This document shows, in pieces, positions 16,623 through 25,182 of a DNA stretch of 64,000 bases; the stretch's first letter is position 1, and every line of letters starts with the position of its first letter. Source of the DNA: Mesorhizobium tianshanense (lineage in GTDB: Bacteria; Pseudomonadota; Alphaproteobacteria; Rhizobiales; Rhizobiaceae); NCBI RefSeq assembly GCF_007830515.1, contig NZ_VLKT01000021.1, positions 57,493-121,492 of the forward strand. The letters are read 5' to 3'. The notes under the pieces were generated by a model. The model saw nothing but the letters and a program-made list of their open reading frames with translations, was not told the origin of the DNA and did no database searches. The translations under genes were made by a program, and so were the position numbers.

Positions 16623-17105
16623 ATGGCAAAGGTCCCGGTTCAGTTCACGCTCAACGGCGCGGAGAAGGCCGAATTCATCGACAGCGGCACGACGCTGCTC
16701 AACGCACTGCGCGACAAGATCGGCGACACCTCGCCGAAAGGCGGCTGCCACCAAGGCACATGCGGCGCCTGCTCGGTCATCATCGACGGTGAGCTCCGGC
16801 TCTCCTGCCTGACGCTGGCCGAGACCTGCAACGGCGCCGCCATCACCACGACATCGGGGCTCTCGGAAGGCGGTGTGCTGCATCCTTTGCAGCGCGCCTT
16901 CCTCGACGCCTTCGCCACCCAATGCGGCTTCTGCACGCCGGGCATGATCATGGCGGCCAAGGTGCTGCTCGACCACACGCCGAGTCCCAGCCGCGAGGAT
17001 GTCGTCGAGGCACTGTCGGGCAATATCTGCCGCTGCACCGGCTACGAGCCGATCATCCAGGCGGTGCTGACCGCTGCGCGATCCAATTCGCAGCACGCGG
17101 CTTGA
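16623..17105 (+). CDS. coxS: Xanthine dehydrogenase-family [2Fe-2S] subunit
   Basis: A 160-residue small subunit with two iron-sulfur clusters. The N-terminal plant-type ferredoxin domain has the ligands GCHQGTCGACSV and SCL. The C-terminal helical domain has QCGFCTPG and GNICRCTGY. All eight expected Cys are present. It relays electrons from the molybdopterin site to FAD. The ATG follows AAGGAGGAA. The gene lies between the FAD subunit and the first half of the large subunit. Confidence 0.94.
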   Translation: MAKVPVQFTLNGAEKAEFIDSGTTLLNALRDKIGDTSPKGGCHQGTCGACSVIIDGELRLSCLTLAETCNGAAITTTSGLSEGGVLHPLQRAFLDAFATQCGFCTPGMIMAAKVLLDHTPSPSREDVVEALSGNICRCTGYEPIIQAVLTAARSNSQHAA

Positions 17106-17119
17106 GGGGAGTCAAAAAG

Positions 17120-18487
17120 ATGGAACTCCGCAAGAGCTACTTCGCCGACCAGCGCAAGGACGATCTGCACGAAATCGGCCAGCCGCGGCCGCGTTCGGAT
17201 TCCCCCAGCCATGTCACCGGCAAGACCGCCTATTTTGCCGACCGCAATTTTCCCGGTATGCTGCATCTGAAGATGGTGCGCAGCCCGCACCATCACGCGC
17301 GCATCCGCAGCATCGACACGTCGGAGGCGGAGAAGCACCCGGGCGTCGTCAAGGTGCTGACCGCCAAGGACGTGCCCCACAATGTCTACACCATCCTAAT
17401 CCTCATCCAGATCGGACCGGAGGACGAGACGGTGCTGGCCGACAGCAAGGTGCGCTGGAAGGGCGAGGCGGTGGTGGCGATGCTGGCCGAGACCGAGCGG
17501 GCCGCGCAGGAAGCGGCGGCCAAGGTCAAAGTCGACTACGAAGTGCTGCCGGCCGTCTTCGACATGGAGGAAGCGCTGAAGCCCGGCGCGCCGCTGGTCA
17601 ACGAATATCACGGCCAGAACCACTATCTCTATGACAGCGGCGAATGCCGCAAGGTGCGCTTCGGCGATGTCGATGCCGGCTTCGCCGGCGCCGACCACAT
17701 CCTGGAACAGACCTACCAGTCCTCACCGATCGAGCACGCGCCGACCGAGACGACCGGCTGCATCGTCGCGCCCGAAGGCAATGACCGCTTCACCTGCTAT
17801 ACCAACACGCAGGCGATGTTCTTCACCCTCGACAATGCCTCGATCATCCTGCAGATGCCCGGTAGCAAGCTGCATTTCGTCGGCGGCACCGTCGGCGGCG
17901 GCTTTGGCGGCAAGGTCGACGTCATCGTCGAGCCGATCGCCATACTCGGCGCCAAGCTCACCGGGCGTCCGGTCTCCTTCATCTACAGCCGCGAGGAAGA
18001 GATGCAGATCTCCTCGCCGCGCGCTGCCGAGAAGGTCGTCATCAAGGACGGCGTCATGAAGGACGGCCGCATCGTCGCCCGCAAGGTCACCGGCTACACC
18101 GATGCCGGCGCCTATTCGCGCCATTCGCCCTATGGCGCGCAGAAGGGCGCCGGCCACTATCCCGGCCCCTACACGATCCCGAATGTCTGGATCGACACCT
18201 ATTGCGTCTACACCAACCGCACTCCCTCCTCCGCGATGCGCGGCTTCGGCGTCACCATAGGCGATTTCGCGCTTGAGGTGCAGATGGACAAGCTCGCTCG
18301 GCTGATCGGCATGGACCCGCTCGAATTCCGCTTCATCAACGCCTATCGCGACGGCGACATGAAGGCGCATCGCCAGCCGACCGAGGGTGCCGCGCTGATC
18401 GAGTGCATGCAGGAAGCCTCGCGCGCGGCCAACTGGCCGGTGGCGGAGAAGTACCTCTCCATGTCGTCCTACGCGAAGGGAGCTTGA
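17120..18487 (+). CDS. Molybdopterin-binding large subunit, N-terminal part (split CoxL)
   Basis: A 455-residue protein that covers the first part of a CoxL/XdhB-type large subunit: the a/b hammerhead domain (residues about 35-140) and the first molybdopterin-binding domain. GGTVGGGFGGK and PSSAMRGFG, the usual cofactor-contact loops, are present. The protein stops after a helix near residue 455, where single-chain homologues run on. The missing half is the next gene, one base downstream in another frame, with its own ribosome binding site. The lengths of the two parts (about 50 and 36 kDa) resemble the split large subunit reported for Eubacterium barkeri nicotinate dehydrogenase. The substrate is unknown. 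Confidence 0.9.
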   Translation: MELRKSYFADQRKDDLHEIGQPRPRSDSPSHVTGKTAYFADRNFPGMLHLKMVRSPHHHARIRSIDTSEAEKHPGVVKVLTAKDVPHNVYTILILIQIGPEDETVLADSKVRWKGEAVVAMLAETERAAQEAAAKVKVDYEVLPAVFDMEEALKPGAPLVNEYHGQNHYLYDSGECRKVRFGDVDAGFAGADHILEQTYQSSPIEHAPTETTGCIVAPEGNDRFTCYTNTQAMFFTLDNASIILQMPGSKLHFVGGTVGGGFGGKVDVIVEPIAILGAKLTGRPVSFIYSREEEMQISSPRAAEKVVIKDGVMKDGRIVARKVTGYTDAGAYSRHSPYGAQKGAGHYPGPYTIPNVWIDTYCVYTNRTPSSAMRGFGVTIGDFALEVQMDKLARLIGMDPLEFRFINAYRDGDMKAHRQPTEGAALIECMQEASRAANWPVAEKYLSMSSYAKGA

Positions 18488-18488
18488 G

Positions 18489-19493
18489 ATGGCGATCAGG
18501 CGCGGACGCGGCGTCGCCGCGATCAACTATCCGACCGGCATGAATCTCGGCGGCGACCCGACCCAGGCGCTGGTGCATTCGACGCCGACCGGCAATTTCA
18601 TGGTGACGCTGTCGAGCGTCGATCTCGGCCAGGGCATGAAGCAGATCATGGCGCAGATCTGCGCCGAGACGATCGGCGTGCCGACCGACCGCGTCGTCGT
18701 CGACACCGCCGACACCGACACCGGCCCGCACTGCATGGGCACCTTCGCTTCGCGCGGCACGCACCGCGCCGGCAATGCCGTCATCCAGGCGGCCAGGGAA
18801 GCCCGCCAGGTGATGCTGGAAGTGGCGGCCGAGGAACTGGAAGTCAACACGTCGGACCTCGAGACCGACGGCCAGGGCAACATCCTGGTCAAGGGCGCGC
18901 CGCAAAGATCGATCTCGATCTTCGATGTCGCGCTGTCGGCGCATTTCAAGCGCGGCCGCTCTATTTCCGGCCGCGGCATGTTCCTCATCCCGCGCTCCTA
19001 TCCGGAGAAGGAGACCGGCGCGATGAAGCCATCGACCTGCTATGCCCATGCCTGCACCGTCGCCGAGGTCGAGGTCGACGACGAGACCGGCGAAGTCACC
19101 GTGCTGACGGTGAAGAACGTCTTCGAGATCGGCCGCGCGTTGAACCCGAAAATGGTCGAGCAGCAGCTTGTCGGCGGCTCATGGATGGGCATCAGCCATG
19201 CGCTCTACGAGGCGACCGAGCCTTATTATCCCAATCGCGACCATGGCGGCACCGACTTCAACCAGTATCTGATGCCGGGGCCGGGCGACCTCGCGCAAAC
19301 CGAGATCATCGTGCTGGAACGGCCGTCGGCCGACGGGCCTTACGGCGCCAAGGGGCCGGGCGAAATGTGCGCCAACCCGCAAATCCCGGCGGTCGCCAAT
19401 GCCGTCTTCGACGCGGTCGGCGTGCGCATCGACACGCTGCCGATCACGCCGGAGCGCATCCTGAGGGCGCTGAAGGCGCAGGCATCGAACTGA
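18489..19493 (+). CDS. Molybdopterin-binding large subunit, C-terminal part (split CoxL)
   Basis: A 334-residue protein matching the second half of CoxL-type large subunits. It opens with GRGVAAINYPTGMNLGGDP, contains the cofactor loop SVDLGQGMKQI and GTFASRGTHRAGNAV, and carries the catalytic Glu in GAKGPGEMCANP. The ATG lies one base after the stop of the N-terminal part, and GAAGGGAG is correctly placed before it. Translation is therefore probably coupled, and the two chains assemble into one active site. A frameshift is the alternative, but the clean boundary and start signals argue for a real split gene. Confidence 0.9.
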   Translation: MAIRRGRGVAAINYPTGMNLGGDPTQALVHSTPTGNFMVTLSSVDLGQGMKQIMAQICAETIGVPTDRVVVDTADTDTGPHCMGTFASRGTHRAGNAVIQAAREARQVMLEVAAEELEVNTSDLETDGQGNILVKGAPQRSISIFDVALSAHFKRGRSISGRGMFLIPRSYPEKETGAMKPSTCYAHACTVAEVEVDDETGEVTVLTVKNVFEIGRALNPKMVEQQLVGGSWMGISHALYEATEPYYPNRDHGGTDFNQYLMPGPGDLAQTEIIVLERPSADGPYGAKGPGEMCANPQIPAVANAVFDAVGVRIDTLPITPERILRALKAQASN

Positions 19494-20429
19494 GTGCTGG
19501 AAATGCCCAAGAGAAGCGCCCGGACTACAAGCGCCCGGACTACAAGCGCCCGGACTGGAAGCGCCGAGACTGTCGCGACCTCGCCGGAGGCGGTGGCGTC
19601 CCGCCTCGCCGCCTCGCGCTATCTGGCCGATGAAAGCCTGGCGACCGCCATCTTCCTGGCGATAAGGCTGGGCAAGCCGCTGCTGCTGGAAGGCGCGCCC
19701 GGCGTCGGCAAGACGGAGGCGGCGAAGGCAATAGCCGACCTGCTCGGGCGCGACCTGGTGCGGCTGCAATGCTATGAGGGCATCGACGCAGCACACGCGC
19801 TCTACGAATGGAACTACCAGCGCCAGTTGCTCGCCATCCGCCACGCTGGCGAGCATGAGATCGACATCTATGACGACCGTTTCCTGATCGCGCGGCCGCT
19901 GCTGCAGGTGCTGAAGGCGCCGGAAAAGCGCGTGCTGCTGGTCGACGAGATCGACCGTTCGGACCATGAGTTCGAAGCGCTGCTCCTGGAATTCCTTTCC
20001 GATTTCCAGATCAGCATCCCTGAGAGAGGCACCATTCGCGCGACGGCACAGCCGATCGTCATCCTCACCTCGAACCGCACCCGTGAACTGGCGGAAGCGC
20101 TGCGGCGGCGCTGCGTCTATCACTGGATCACCTATCCCGACGCCGAGCGCGAGGCCGCCATCATCATGCTGCGTGCCGGCGATGTGGCGCAAGCCACTGC
20201 GCGCGCCGTGGCCTCTGCCGTGCGCGACATCCGCGCCCGCCCGCTGGCCAAGCCGCCCGGCATCGCCGAAGCGGTCGAATGGGCCAATGCCGCGACAATC
20301 CTCGAAAAGGGTGGCAGTCCGTGGCCGGAAGCCTTTCGCCGCGCCATCGGCGTGCTGATCAAGGACGAGGAGGACCTGTCCTACATCGCGCCCGAGCTTG
20401 GCCGGATCGTCGAGGAGGCATTGGCGTGA
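19494..20429 (+). CDS. coxD: MoxR-type AAA+ ATPase (CoxD-like)
   Basis: A 311-residue AAA+ ATPase of the MoxR group. Walker A is EGAPGVGKTEAAKA, Walker B VLLVDEIDRSD, sensor 1 ILTSNRTREL, and an Arg-rich region follows. CoxD homologues mature the Mo-cofactor of hydroxylases together with the VWA protein CoxE, which is the next gene. A GTG start abuts the upstream stop; an ATG nine bases later is the alternative. The N-terminal 20 residues are a low-complexity Ser-Ala-Arg-Thr-Thr repeat generated by a 15-base tandem repeat and are unlikely to be structured. Confidence 0.9.
   Translation: MLEMPKRSARTTSARTTSARTGSAETVATSPEAVASRLAASRYLADESLATAIFLAIRLGKPLLLEGAPGVGKTEAAKAIADLLGRDLVRLQCYEGIDAAHALYEWNYQRQLLAIRHAGEHEIDIYDDRFLIARPLLQVLKAPEKRVLLVDEIDRSDHEFEALLLEFLSDFQISIPERGTIRATAQPIVILTSNRTRELAEALRRRCVYHWITYPDAEREAAIIMLRAGDVAQATARAVASAVRDIRARPLAKPPGIAEAVEWANAATILEKGGSPWPEAFRRAIGVLIKDEEDLSYIAPELGRIVEEALA
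19514..19573. repeat. 15-base tandem repeat at the start of coxD
   Basis: Two exact copies of AAGCGCCCGGACTAC (19514-19528, 19529-19543) are followed by two diverged copies up to 19573. The unit is a multiple of three and encodes SARTT-type repeats, so copy number changes would not shift the frame. Confidence 0.8.
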
Positions 20430-21559
20430 GCGCCACAGCCTTGCCCCAAGCGGCCGCGCCCTTGCTCGGTTTCGGTCGGCTGCTGCGCCACTTCGGTTTT
20501 CCTGTCGCGCCCGAACAGGTGTCGGGCTTCATGCAGGCGGTGACGCTGCTTGGTCCCCGCTCGATGAATGACATCCATGAGGCAGCCCTAGCCACGCTGG
20601 CGCCGCCGCCCGACCGCCGCGACGAATTCGAAGCGCATTTCCAGAGCCATTTCTACGGCAGCACCGCTGCCGTGGTCGAAGGCGACAGCGACGAGGAGAC
20701 CCGCATCAAGGACGACGGCGGCGCCAGCGACGAAGCGAGCGAGGTGGTGCGCCAGGAGGAAGGCGGCGAGCTGGCGTCCAGCGCCGAACGGTTGAGCGCC
20801 CGCGACTTCCAGCGCGACGGCGACGGATTGACCGCCTTCCGCCGCAAACTCTCGGCTGCCCTGCCCGCCCGCCGCTCCTTCCGCACCGTGCGCACGCACG
20901 CGCGCGGCAAACTCGATCTGCGCCGTTCGCTGCGCGAAATCGTCAGCGCCGACGGCGATATCCCCTCGCCGCTGCTGCGCCGCAGGCAGATCGTTCCGCG
21001 CAAGCTGCTGATGCTGATCGACGTGTCGGGCTCGATGAAGCTGCACACGTCAGGCTATCTCAAACTGGCGCATGCGGCGGTGCAAGGCGCGGACCGGGCG
21101 GAGATCTTCACCTTCGGCACGCGGCTGACCCGCATCACCTCGGCGCTGCGCATCCGCGATCGCGACCAGGCGCTGGCCCGCGTGGCGGCACTGGTCGACG
21201 ACTGGGACGGCGGCACACGTATGGGGCCGACGCTGCTCGCCTTCCTGTCGGTGCCGCGCTTTTCCGCGTTCGCGCGCGGGGCGATGGTCGTCATCCTTTC
21301 GGACGCGCTGGAGCGCGGCGATCATGCCGAGCTGGAAATGGCGATGCGCCGGCTGAGCGCCCGCGCCTTCCGGCTTACGCTGGCGACGCCGCTGGCCGGC
21401 GATCCGCGCTTCCAGCCGGCGACGTCAGCGCTGCGCGCCATCCTGCCGGTGCTCGACGATCTCGTCGACGGCTCGTCCATCGCCGGTCTCACCGAATTCA
21501 TCCTGTCGCTCGCCCGCCCCGCCCCGGCGGCCGCGGCAATCTGGAAAAGGGTTTCATGA
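20426..21559 (+). CDS. coxE: VWA domain protein (CoxE-like)
   Basis: A 377-residue protein with a von Willebrand factor A domain in the C-terminal half. The metal-ion-dependent adhesion site is visible as DVSGSMK, then GGTRMG, then the Asp of ILSDALERGD. CoxE proteins act with MoxR-type CoxD in maturation of Mo-hydroxylases. The GTG start overlaps the coxD stop (GTGA), so translation is coupled. An acidic stretch near residues 85-115 separates a helical N-terminal domain from the VWA domain. Confidence 0.91.
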   Translation: MSATALPQAAAPLLGFGRLLRHFGFPVAPEQVSGFMQAVTLLGPRSMNDIHEAALATLAPPPDRRDEFEAHFQSHFYGSTAAVVEGDSDEETRIKDDGGASDEASEVVRQEEGGELASSAERLSARDFQRDGDGLTAFRRKLSAALPARRSFRTVRTHARGKLDLRRSLREIVSADGDIPSPLLRRRQIVPRKLLMLIDVSGSMKLHTSGYLKLAHAAVQGADRAEIFTFGTRLTRITSALRIRDRDQALARVAALVDDWDGGTRMGPTLLAFLSVPRFSAFARGAMVVILSDALERGDHAELEMAMRRLSARAFRLTLATPLAGDPRFQPATSALRAILPVLDDLVDGSSIAGLTEFILSLARPAPAAAAIWKRVS

Positions 21560-22446
21560 TGCAGAAGGCGATCGACGCGCATTTCCACATCTGGCGCCAA
21601 CAGGACCAGCCCTGGCTGGTCGGCCCGATGGTGCCGCGCATCTTCGGTCCTTACGAACCGATCCGCCGCGACTATCCGATCGAGGAATTCCTCGCCGACC
21701 AGAAAGGCTCGGGCGTCGAAAAGGCGGTCTACGTCCAGACCAACTGGGCCAAGGAGGATTTCGAGAACGAGGTCGCCTTCCTGCAGAAGACGGCAGAGGA
21801 GACCGGCTGGCCGCACGCCATCGTCAGCTATGCCGACATGACGGTGGACGATGTGCGCCCCCAGATCGACCGGTTGAAAAAGTATCCGCTGCTGCGCGGC
21901 GTGCGCATGCAACTGCACTGGCACGAAACGCCGGCCTTCCGCTTCGCCGCTTCGGCAGGCCAGGTCATCGATCCGAAGGTAAGGGCCAATGTGGCGCGGC
22001 TGAAGGACTACGGCCTGTCCTTCGACCTGCAGCTTTTCCCGGCCCAGATGCAGGACGGGCTGGCGCTTATCAGCGAGAACCCCAAGACCAATTTCATCCT
22101 CACCCATGCCGGTATGCTCACCGACATGTCGGAGGAAACCACTGAAGCCTGGAAGGCCGGGCTGCGCACCCTGTCGGCGGCGCCCAACCTCTATGCCAAG
22201 CTCTCCGGCCTCGGCACCTTCGTCCATCGCAACGATCCGGCGCTGATCGCCTATATCGTCGACAACGCGATCGACATCCTCGGCAGCGACCACCTGATGT
22301 TCGGTTCGAACTTCCCGATCGAGAAACTGTGGACCAGCCACGCCGAACTGATCAAGGCGCATCGCGACGCGGTGGCCAACCATGGCGCGGCCGCCGAGGC
22401 GGATATCTTCTGGAACACGGCGGAGCGGGTTTACAGGCCGGTGTGA
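21556..22446 (+). CDS. Amidohydrolase-family protein (COG3618, TIM-barrel hydrolase)
   Basis: A 296-residue metal-dependent hydrolase of the amidohydro_2 type. It starts with IDAHFHIWRQ (first-strand His-x-His). Further metal or catalytic residues lie in FILTHAGML and in the terminal Asp of LMFGSNFPIEKLW, where the more common GSDWP is replaced by GSNFP. The family hydrolyses lactones such as rhamnonolactone, fuconolactone or 2-pyrone-4,6-dicarboxylate. Its ATG overlaps the coxE stop (ATGA), so it belongs to the Mo-hydroxylase operon. It probably opens the ring or lactone formed after hydroxylation of an unknown substrate. Confidence 0.87.
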   Translation: MMQKAIDAHFHIWRQQDQPWLVGPMVPRIFGPYEPIRRDYPIEEFLADQKGSGVEKAVYVQTNWAKEDFENEVAFLQKTAEETGWPHAIVSYADMTVDDVRPQIDRLKKYPLLRGVRMQLHWHETPAFRFAASAGQVIDPKVRANVARLKDYGLSFDLQLFPAQMQDGLALISENPKTNFILTHAGMLTDMSEETTEAWKAGLRTLSAAPNLYAKLSGLGTFVHRNDPALIAYIVDNAIDILGSDHLMFGSNFPIEKLWTSHAELIKAHRDAVANHGAAAEADIFWNTAERVYRPV

Positions 22447-22513
22447 GAGTACGCGCCTTCCCTACTCCAGCCTCCGCCGACACAGGGCGGACAACTACCG
22501 TAGAATTTCGATG

Positions 22514-23950
22514 TCAATTCCGCGGCAAATGACCCGAAACCTCGGCGCCCGCGGCCGGCGGCAGCGCCAGGAAACGGAACGAGGCCGCGAGCCCGATCAC
22601 ACCGATCGCCAGGAAAGCGATGCGAAAGTCGACGAGGTCGAGCGCCGGGACGCCCCTCGCGATCTGCGACAGGTTGAGCAGCGCCGCCGCGACCGCCACG
22701 CCGAACAGCATCGCCACCTGCTGCAGCATGCTGGACAAGGTCGACGCCGAACTGCGCTGCGATGAGGCGACGTCGGCGAAGGCCAGCGTGTTGAGGGCGG
22801 TGAACTGCATCGAACGCGTCAATCCGGCGATCAGCATCAGTGCCACCACCAGCGCTTGCGGGGTCTGCGGCGAGATCGCCGCGCAAGCCATGATCGACAA
22901 AGAGGCGATCACGCCGTTGACGACCAGCACCGAGCGGAACCCGAAACGCCTCAGCGTCGGTGTCGTCACCGTCTTCATGCCGAGATTGCCGAGGAAATAA
23001 GCGAGGATCAGCATGCCGGCATCGACGGGTCTCAGGCCGAAGCCGACCTGGAACAGCAGCGGCAGCAGGAACGGCGTTGCGTTGATGGCGACCCGGAAAA
23101 TGGTGCCCGCCGACAACGTCGAGATGGCGAAAGTCTGCACCTTGAACGCTGTGAGGTCGAGCAGCGGATTTTTTGCACGCACCAGATGCCGCACTGCCAG
23201 CCAGCCGACCAGACTACCCGTGCTGATCAGCGCCACGGTCGGCAAGGCGCCGTCTTCGGTATGGGCGATGCGCTCGAGGCCGTAGAGCATCGAGGCGAGT
23301 CCCATCGACGTCCACAGGAAGCCCGGCCAGTCGAACGGCCTGGTTTCGGAATCGCGGTCGCCGGGAATGTAGCGGGCGACCAGCGCGAGGCCGGCCACGC
23401 CGAGCGGAATGTTGATGAAGAAATTCCAGTGCCAGGAGAGATAGGTGGTGATGAAGCCGCCCAGCACCGGTCCGATCACCGGCGCGAACAGCGCCGGCCA
23501 GGTGATCAGCGCGGTGGCGTTGAGGAGTTCCGATTTCGGCGCGTTGCGCAGCACCAGGATGCGGCCGACCGGCGTCATCAGCGCACTGCCCAGACCTTGT
23601 GCGGCACGCGCGGCGACGAACTGGGTCAGGTTCTGCGAGATGCCGCAGGCGATCGAGGCCAGCGTGAACAGCGTGATCGCCACGAGGAAGATGTTGCGCG
23701 CGCCAAAGCGGTCGGCGAGCCAGCCCGACAGCGGCACGAATACCGCCATGGTCAGCATATAGACGGTGATGCCGATGCTCATCGCCACCGCCGGCACGCC
23801 GAAGGAGTCTCCCATCTGCGGCAGCGATGTCGAGATGATCGTCGAATCCAGAAGCTGCATGAAGAAGGCGACGGCGACGATCAGCGCCACGCGCCGCGCT
23901 TGCCGCGCCGCCGTTTCGGCCAAGACTTTGTTTTCGGCAATGGCGGTCAT
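22514..23950 (-). CDS. MFS multidrug efflux transporter (DHA2/EmrB-QacA type)
   Basis: A 478-residue membrane protein with about 13-14 hydrophobic segments. It carries the DHA2 first-helix motif LDSTIISTSLPQM, the loop motif ADRFGARN, and PVIGPVLGGF (antiporter motif C). Such proteins export drugs or small organic compounds with protons. The start at 23950 is chosen from family similarity (the fold begins just after it); no strong ribosome binding site is seen, and the frame stays open to 24136. The gene is divergent from the ornithine-cyclodeaminase-like gene. Confidence 0.88.
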   Translation of the reverse strand: MTAIAENKVLAETAARQARRVALIVAVAFFMQLLDSTIISTSLPQMGDSFGVPAVAMSIGITVYMLTMAVFVPLSGWLADRFGARNIFLVAITLFTLASIACGISQNLTQFVAARAAQGLGSALMTPVGRILVLRNAPKSELLNATALITWPALFAPVIGPVLGGFITTYLSWHWNFFINIPLGVAGLALVARYIPGDRDSETRPFDWPGFLWTSMGLASMLYGLERIAHTEDGALPTVALISTGSLVGWLAVRHLVRAKNPLLDLTAFKVQTFAISTLSAGTIFRVAINATPFLLPLLFQVGFGLRPVDAGMLILAYFLGNLGMKTVTTPTLRRFGFRSVLVVNGVIASLSIMACAAISPQTPQALVVALMLIAGLTRSMQFTALNTLAFADVASSQRSSASTLSSMLQQVAMLFGVAVAAALLNLSQIARGVPALDLVDFRIAFLAIGVIGLAASFRFLALPPAAGAEVSGHLPRN

Positions 23951-23962
23951 GCGCAGAACTGT

Positions 23963-24077
23963 ACGAAAGTTTTTCCCGCGCCACTGGGAACCAAGCAATT
24001 GTCCGGCAAATCGATGACGCAGCGGTTTGAACAGCATTTGGGCGGCGCCGTCCAGACATGGACCAACAAACTTTCGT
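23963..24077. repeat. Spaced inverted repeat between divergent genes
   Basis: ACGAAAGTTT (23963-23972) and AAACTTTCGT (24068-24077) are perfect inverses about 95 bases apart, one near each divergent gene. They could be paired operator half-sites for DNA looping. A TTGACA at about 24131 fits a promoter of the plus-strand operon. Confidence 0.45.
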
Positions 24078-24180
24078 GTCGTATCGCGACCTGTTATGCG
24101 ATGACTGAACCTCGCCATCGAACCAGCCTTTGACACTTCGCGATTTCGTTTCGCCTCTTCTGACTAGGAACTGTGTGCGC

Positions 24181-25182
24181 ATGAAGCCCATTTACATCGA
24201 TTATCTCAACGCCCTCGACATCGAAGCACTTGATATGACCGATGCGGAAATCATCGAAGCGGTCGAGGCCGGGCTGGTGGCGCAGGGCAACGGCCAGACG
24301 GTGATCGAGCCCCGCGTCCATCTCGAGCCCGACCCGTCCTTCAACGGCCATTTCAATGTCCTGCGCGGCTACGTCGCGCCGCTCGATGCGGCCGGCGTCA
24401 AGATCGTCGGCGACTATGTCGACAATTACCTGCACGGCCTGCCGTCGGAATTCGGCATCCTCAACCTGTTCGATCCACGCACCGGCACGCCACGCGCCAT
24501 CCTCGACGCCACCGTCATCACCGACATGCGCACCGGTGCTGTCACCGCCGTCGGCGCGAAACATCTGGCGAAAAAGACGTCGAAGATCCTCGGCCATATC
24601 GGCGCGCGCGGCACCGCCTACTGGAACGTGCGCCTGCTCGATCATCTCTTCGACTTTGACGAGATCCGCGTGCATTCGCGCCGGCCAGAAAGCCGCGACG
24701 GCTTTGCTGCAAAACTTACCGCCGATCTCGGCAAGCCGGTCACGGCGGTCGCCCACTGGCGCTCCTGCGTCGAGGGCGCCGACATCGTCGTCGAGGCCTC
24801 GCGGCTGCCGGAACCGCAGCCGCTGCTGAAGACCGAATGGATCAAGCCCGGCGCGCTGGTGATGCCCTATGGCACGATGAGCGCGGTGGAGCTGTCGCTG
24901 ACCGACATCATGGCCAAGATCGTCGTCGACGACTGGGGCCAGTGCAAGGGCGGCAAATTCGGCTCGCTGCGCGCCCATGTCGAGACCGGACGGCTGAGCG
25001 AACAGACGCTGCACGCCGAACTTGGCCAGATCGCCGCCGGGCTCAAGGCTGGGCGCCAGAGCGACGACGAGACGATCCTGTTCTGGCATCGCGGCCTGTC
25101 GCTCTCCGACATAGCGCTGGGCAAGGCGATGCTGGCCAAGGCGCAAGCGCAAGGCATCGGCCAGCGGCTGCGCTTCGCATGA
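24181..25182 (+). CDS. Ornithine cyclodeaminase/mu-crystallin-family protein
   Basis: A 333-residue NAD(P)-binding protein of the OCD/mu-crystallin family. N-terminal dimerisation strands are followed by the Rossmann fold with ILGHIGARGTAYWNV (near residue 140) and IVVEASRLPEPQP. TGTPRAILDATVITDMRTGA matches the family core. Members are ornithine cyclodeaminase, alanine dehydrogenase or pyrroline-2-carboxylate reductase, so the reaction cannot be assigned. The start codon of the following HAL-family gene overlaps this stop (ATGA), so the two probably act in one pathway of amino-acid or cyclic-imine metabolism. Confidence 0.88.
   Translation: MKPIYIDYLNALDIEALDMTDAEIIEAVEAGLVAQGNGQTVIEPRVHLEPDPSFNGHFNVLRGYVAPLDAAGVKIVGDYVDNYLHGLPSEFGILNLFDPRTGTPRAILDATVITDMRTGAVTAVGAKHLAKKTSKILGHIGARGTAYWNVRLLDHLFDFDEIRVHSRRPESRDGFAAKLTADLGKPVTAVAHWRSCVEGADIVVEASRLPEPQPLLKTEWIKPGALVMPYGTMSAVELSLTDIMAKIVVDDWGQCKGGKFGSLRAHVETGRLSEQTLHAELGQIAAGLKAGRQSDDETILFWHRGLSLSDIALGKAMLAKAQAQGIGQRLRFA

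Noticed and set aside
18481..18491. Frameshift pseudogene in the molybdenum-hydroxylase large subunit
   Set aside because: The second gene has a well-placed ribosome binding site and ATG, all cofactor and catalytic motifs are intact on both sides, and the sizes match a known split form. A sequencing error is still possible, so it is reported as a finding to check.
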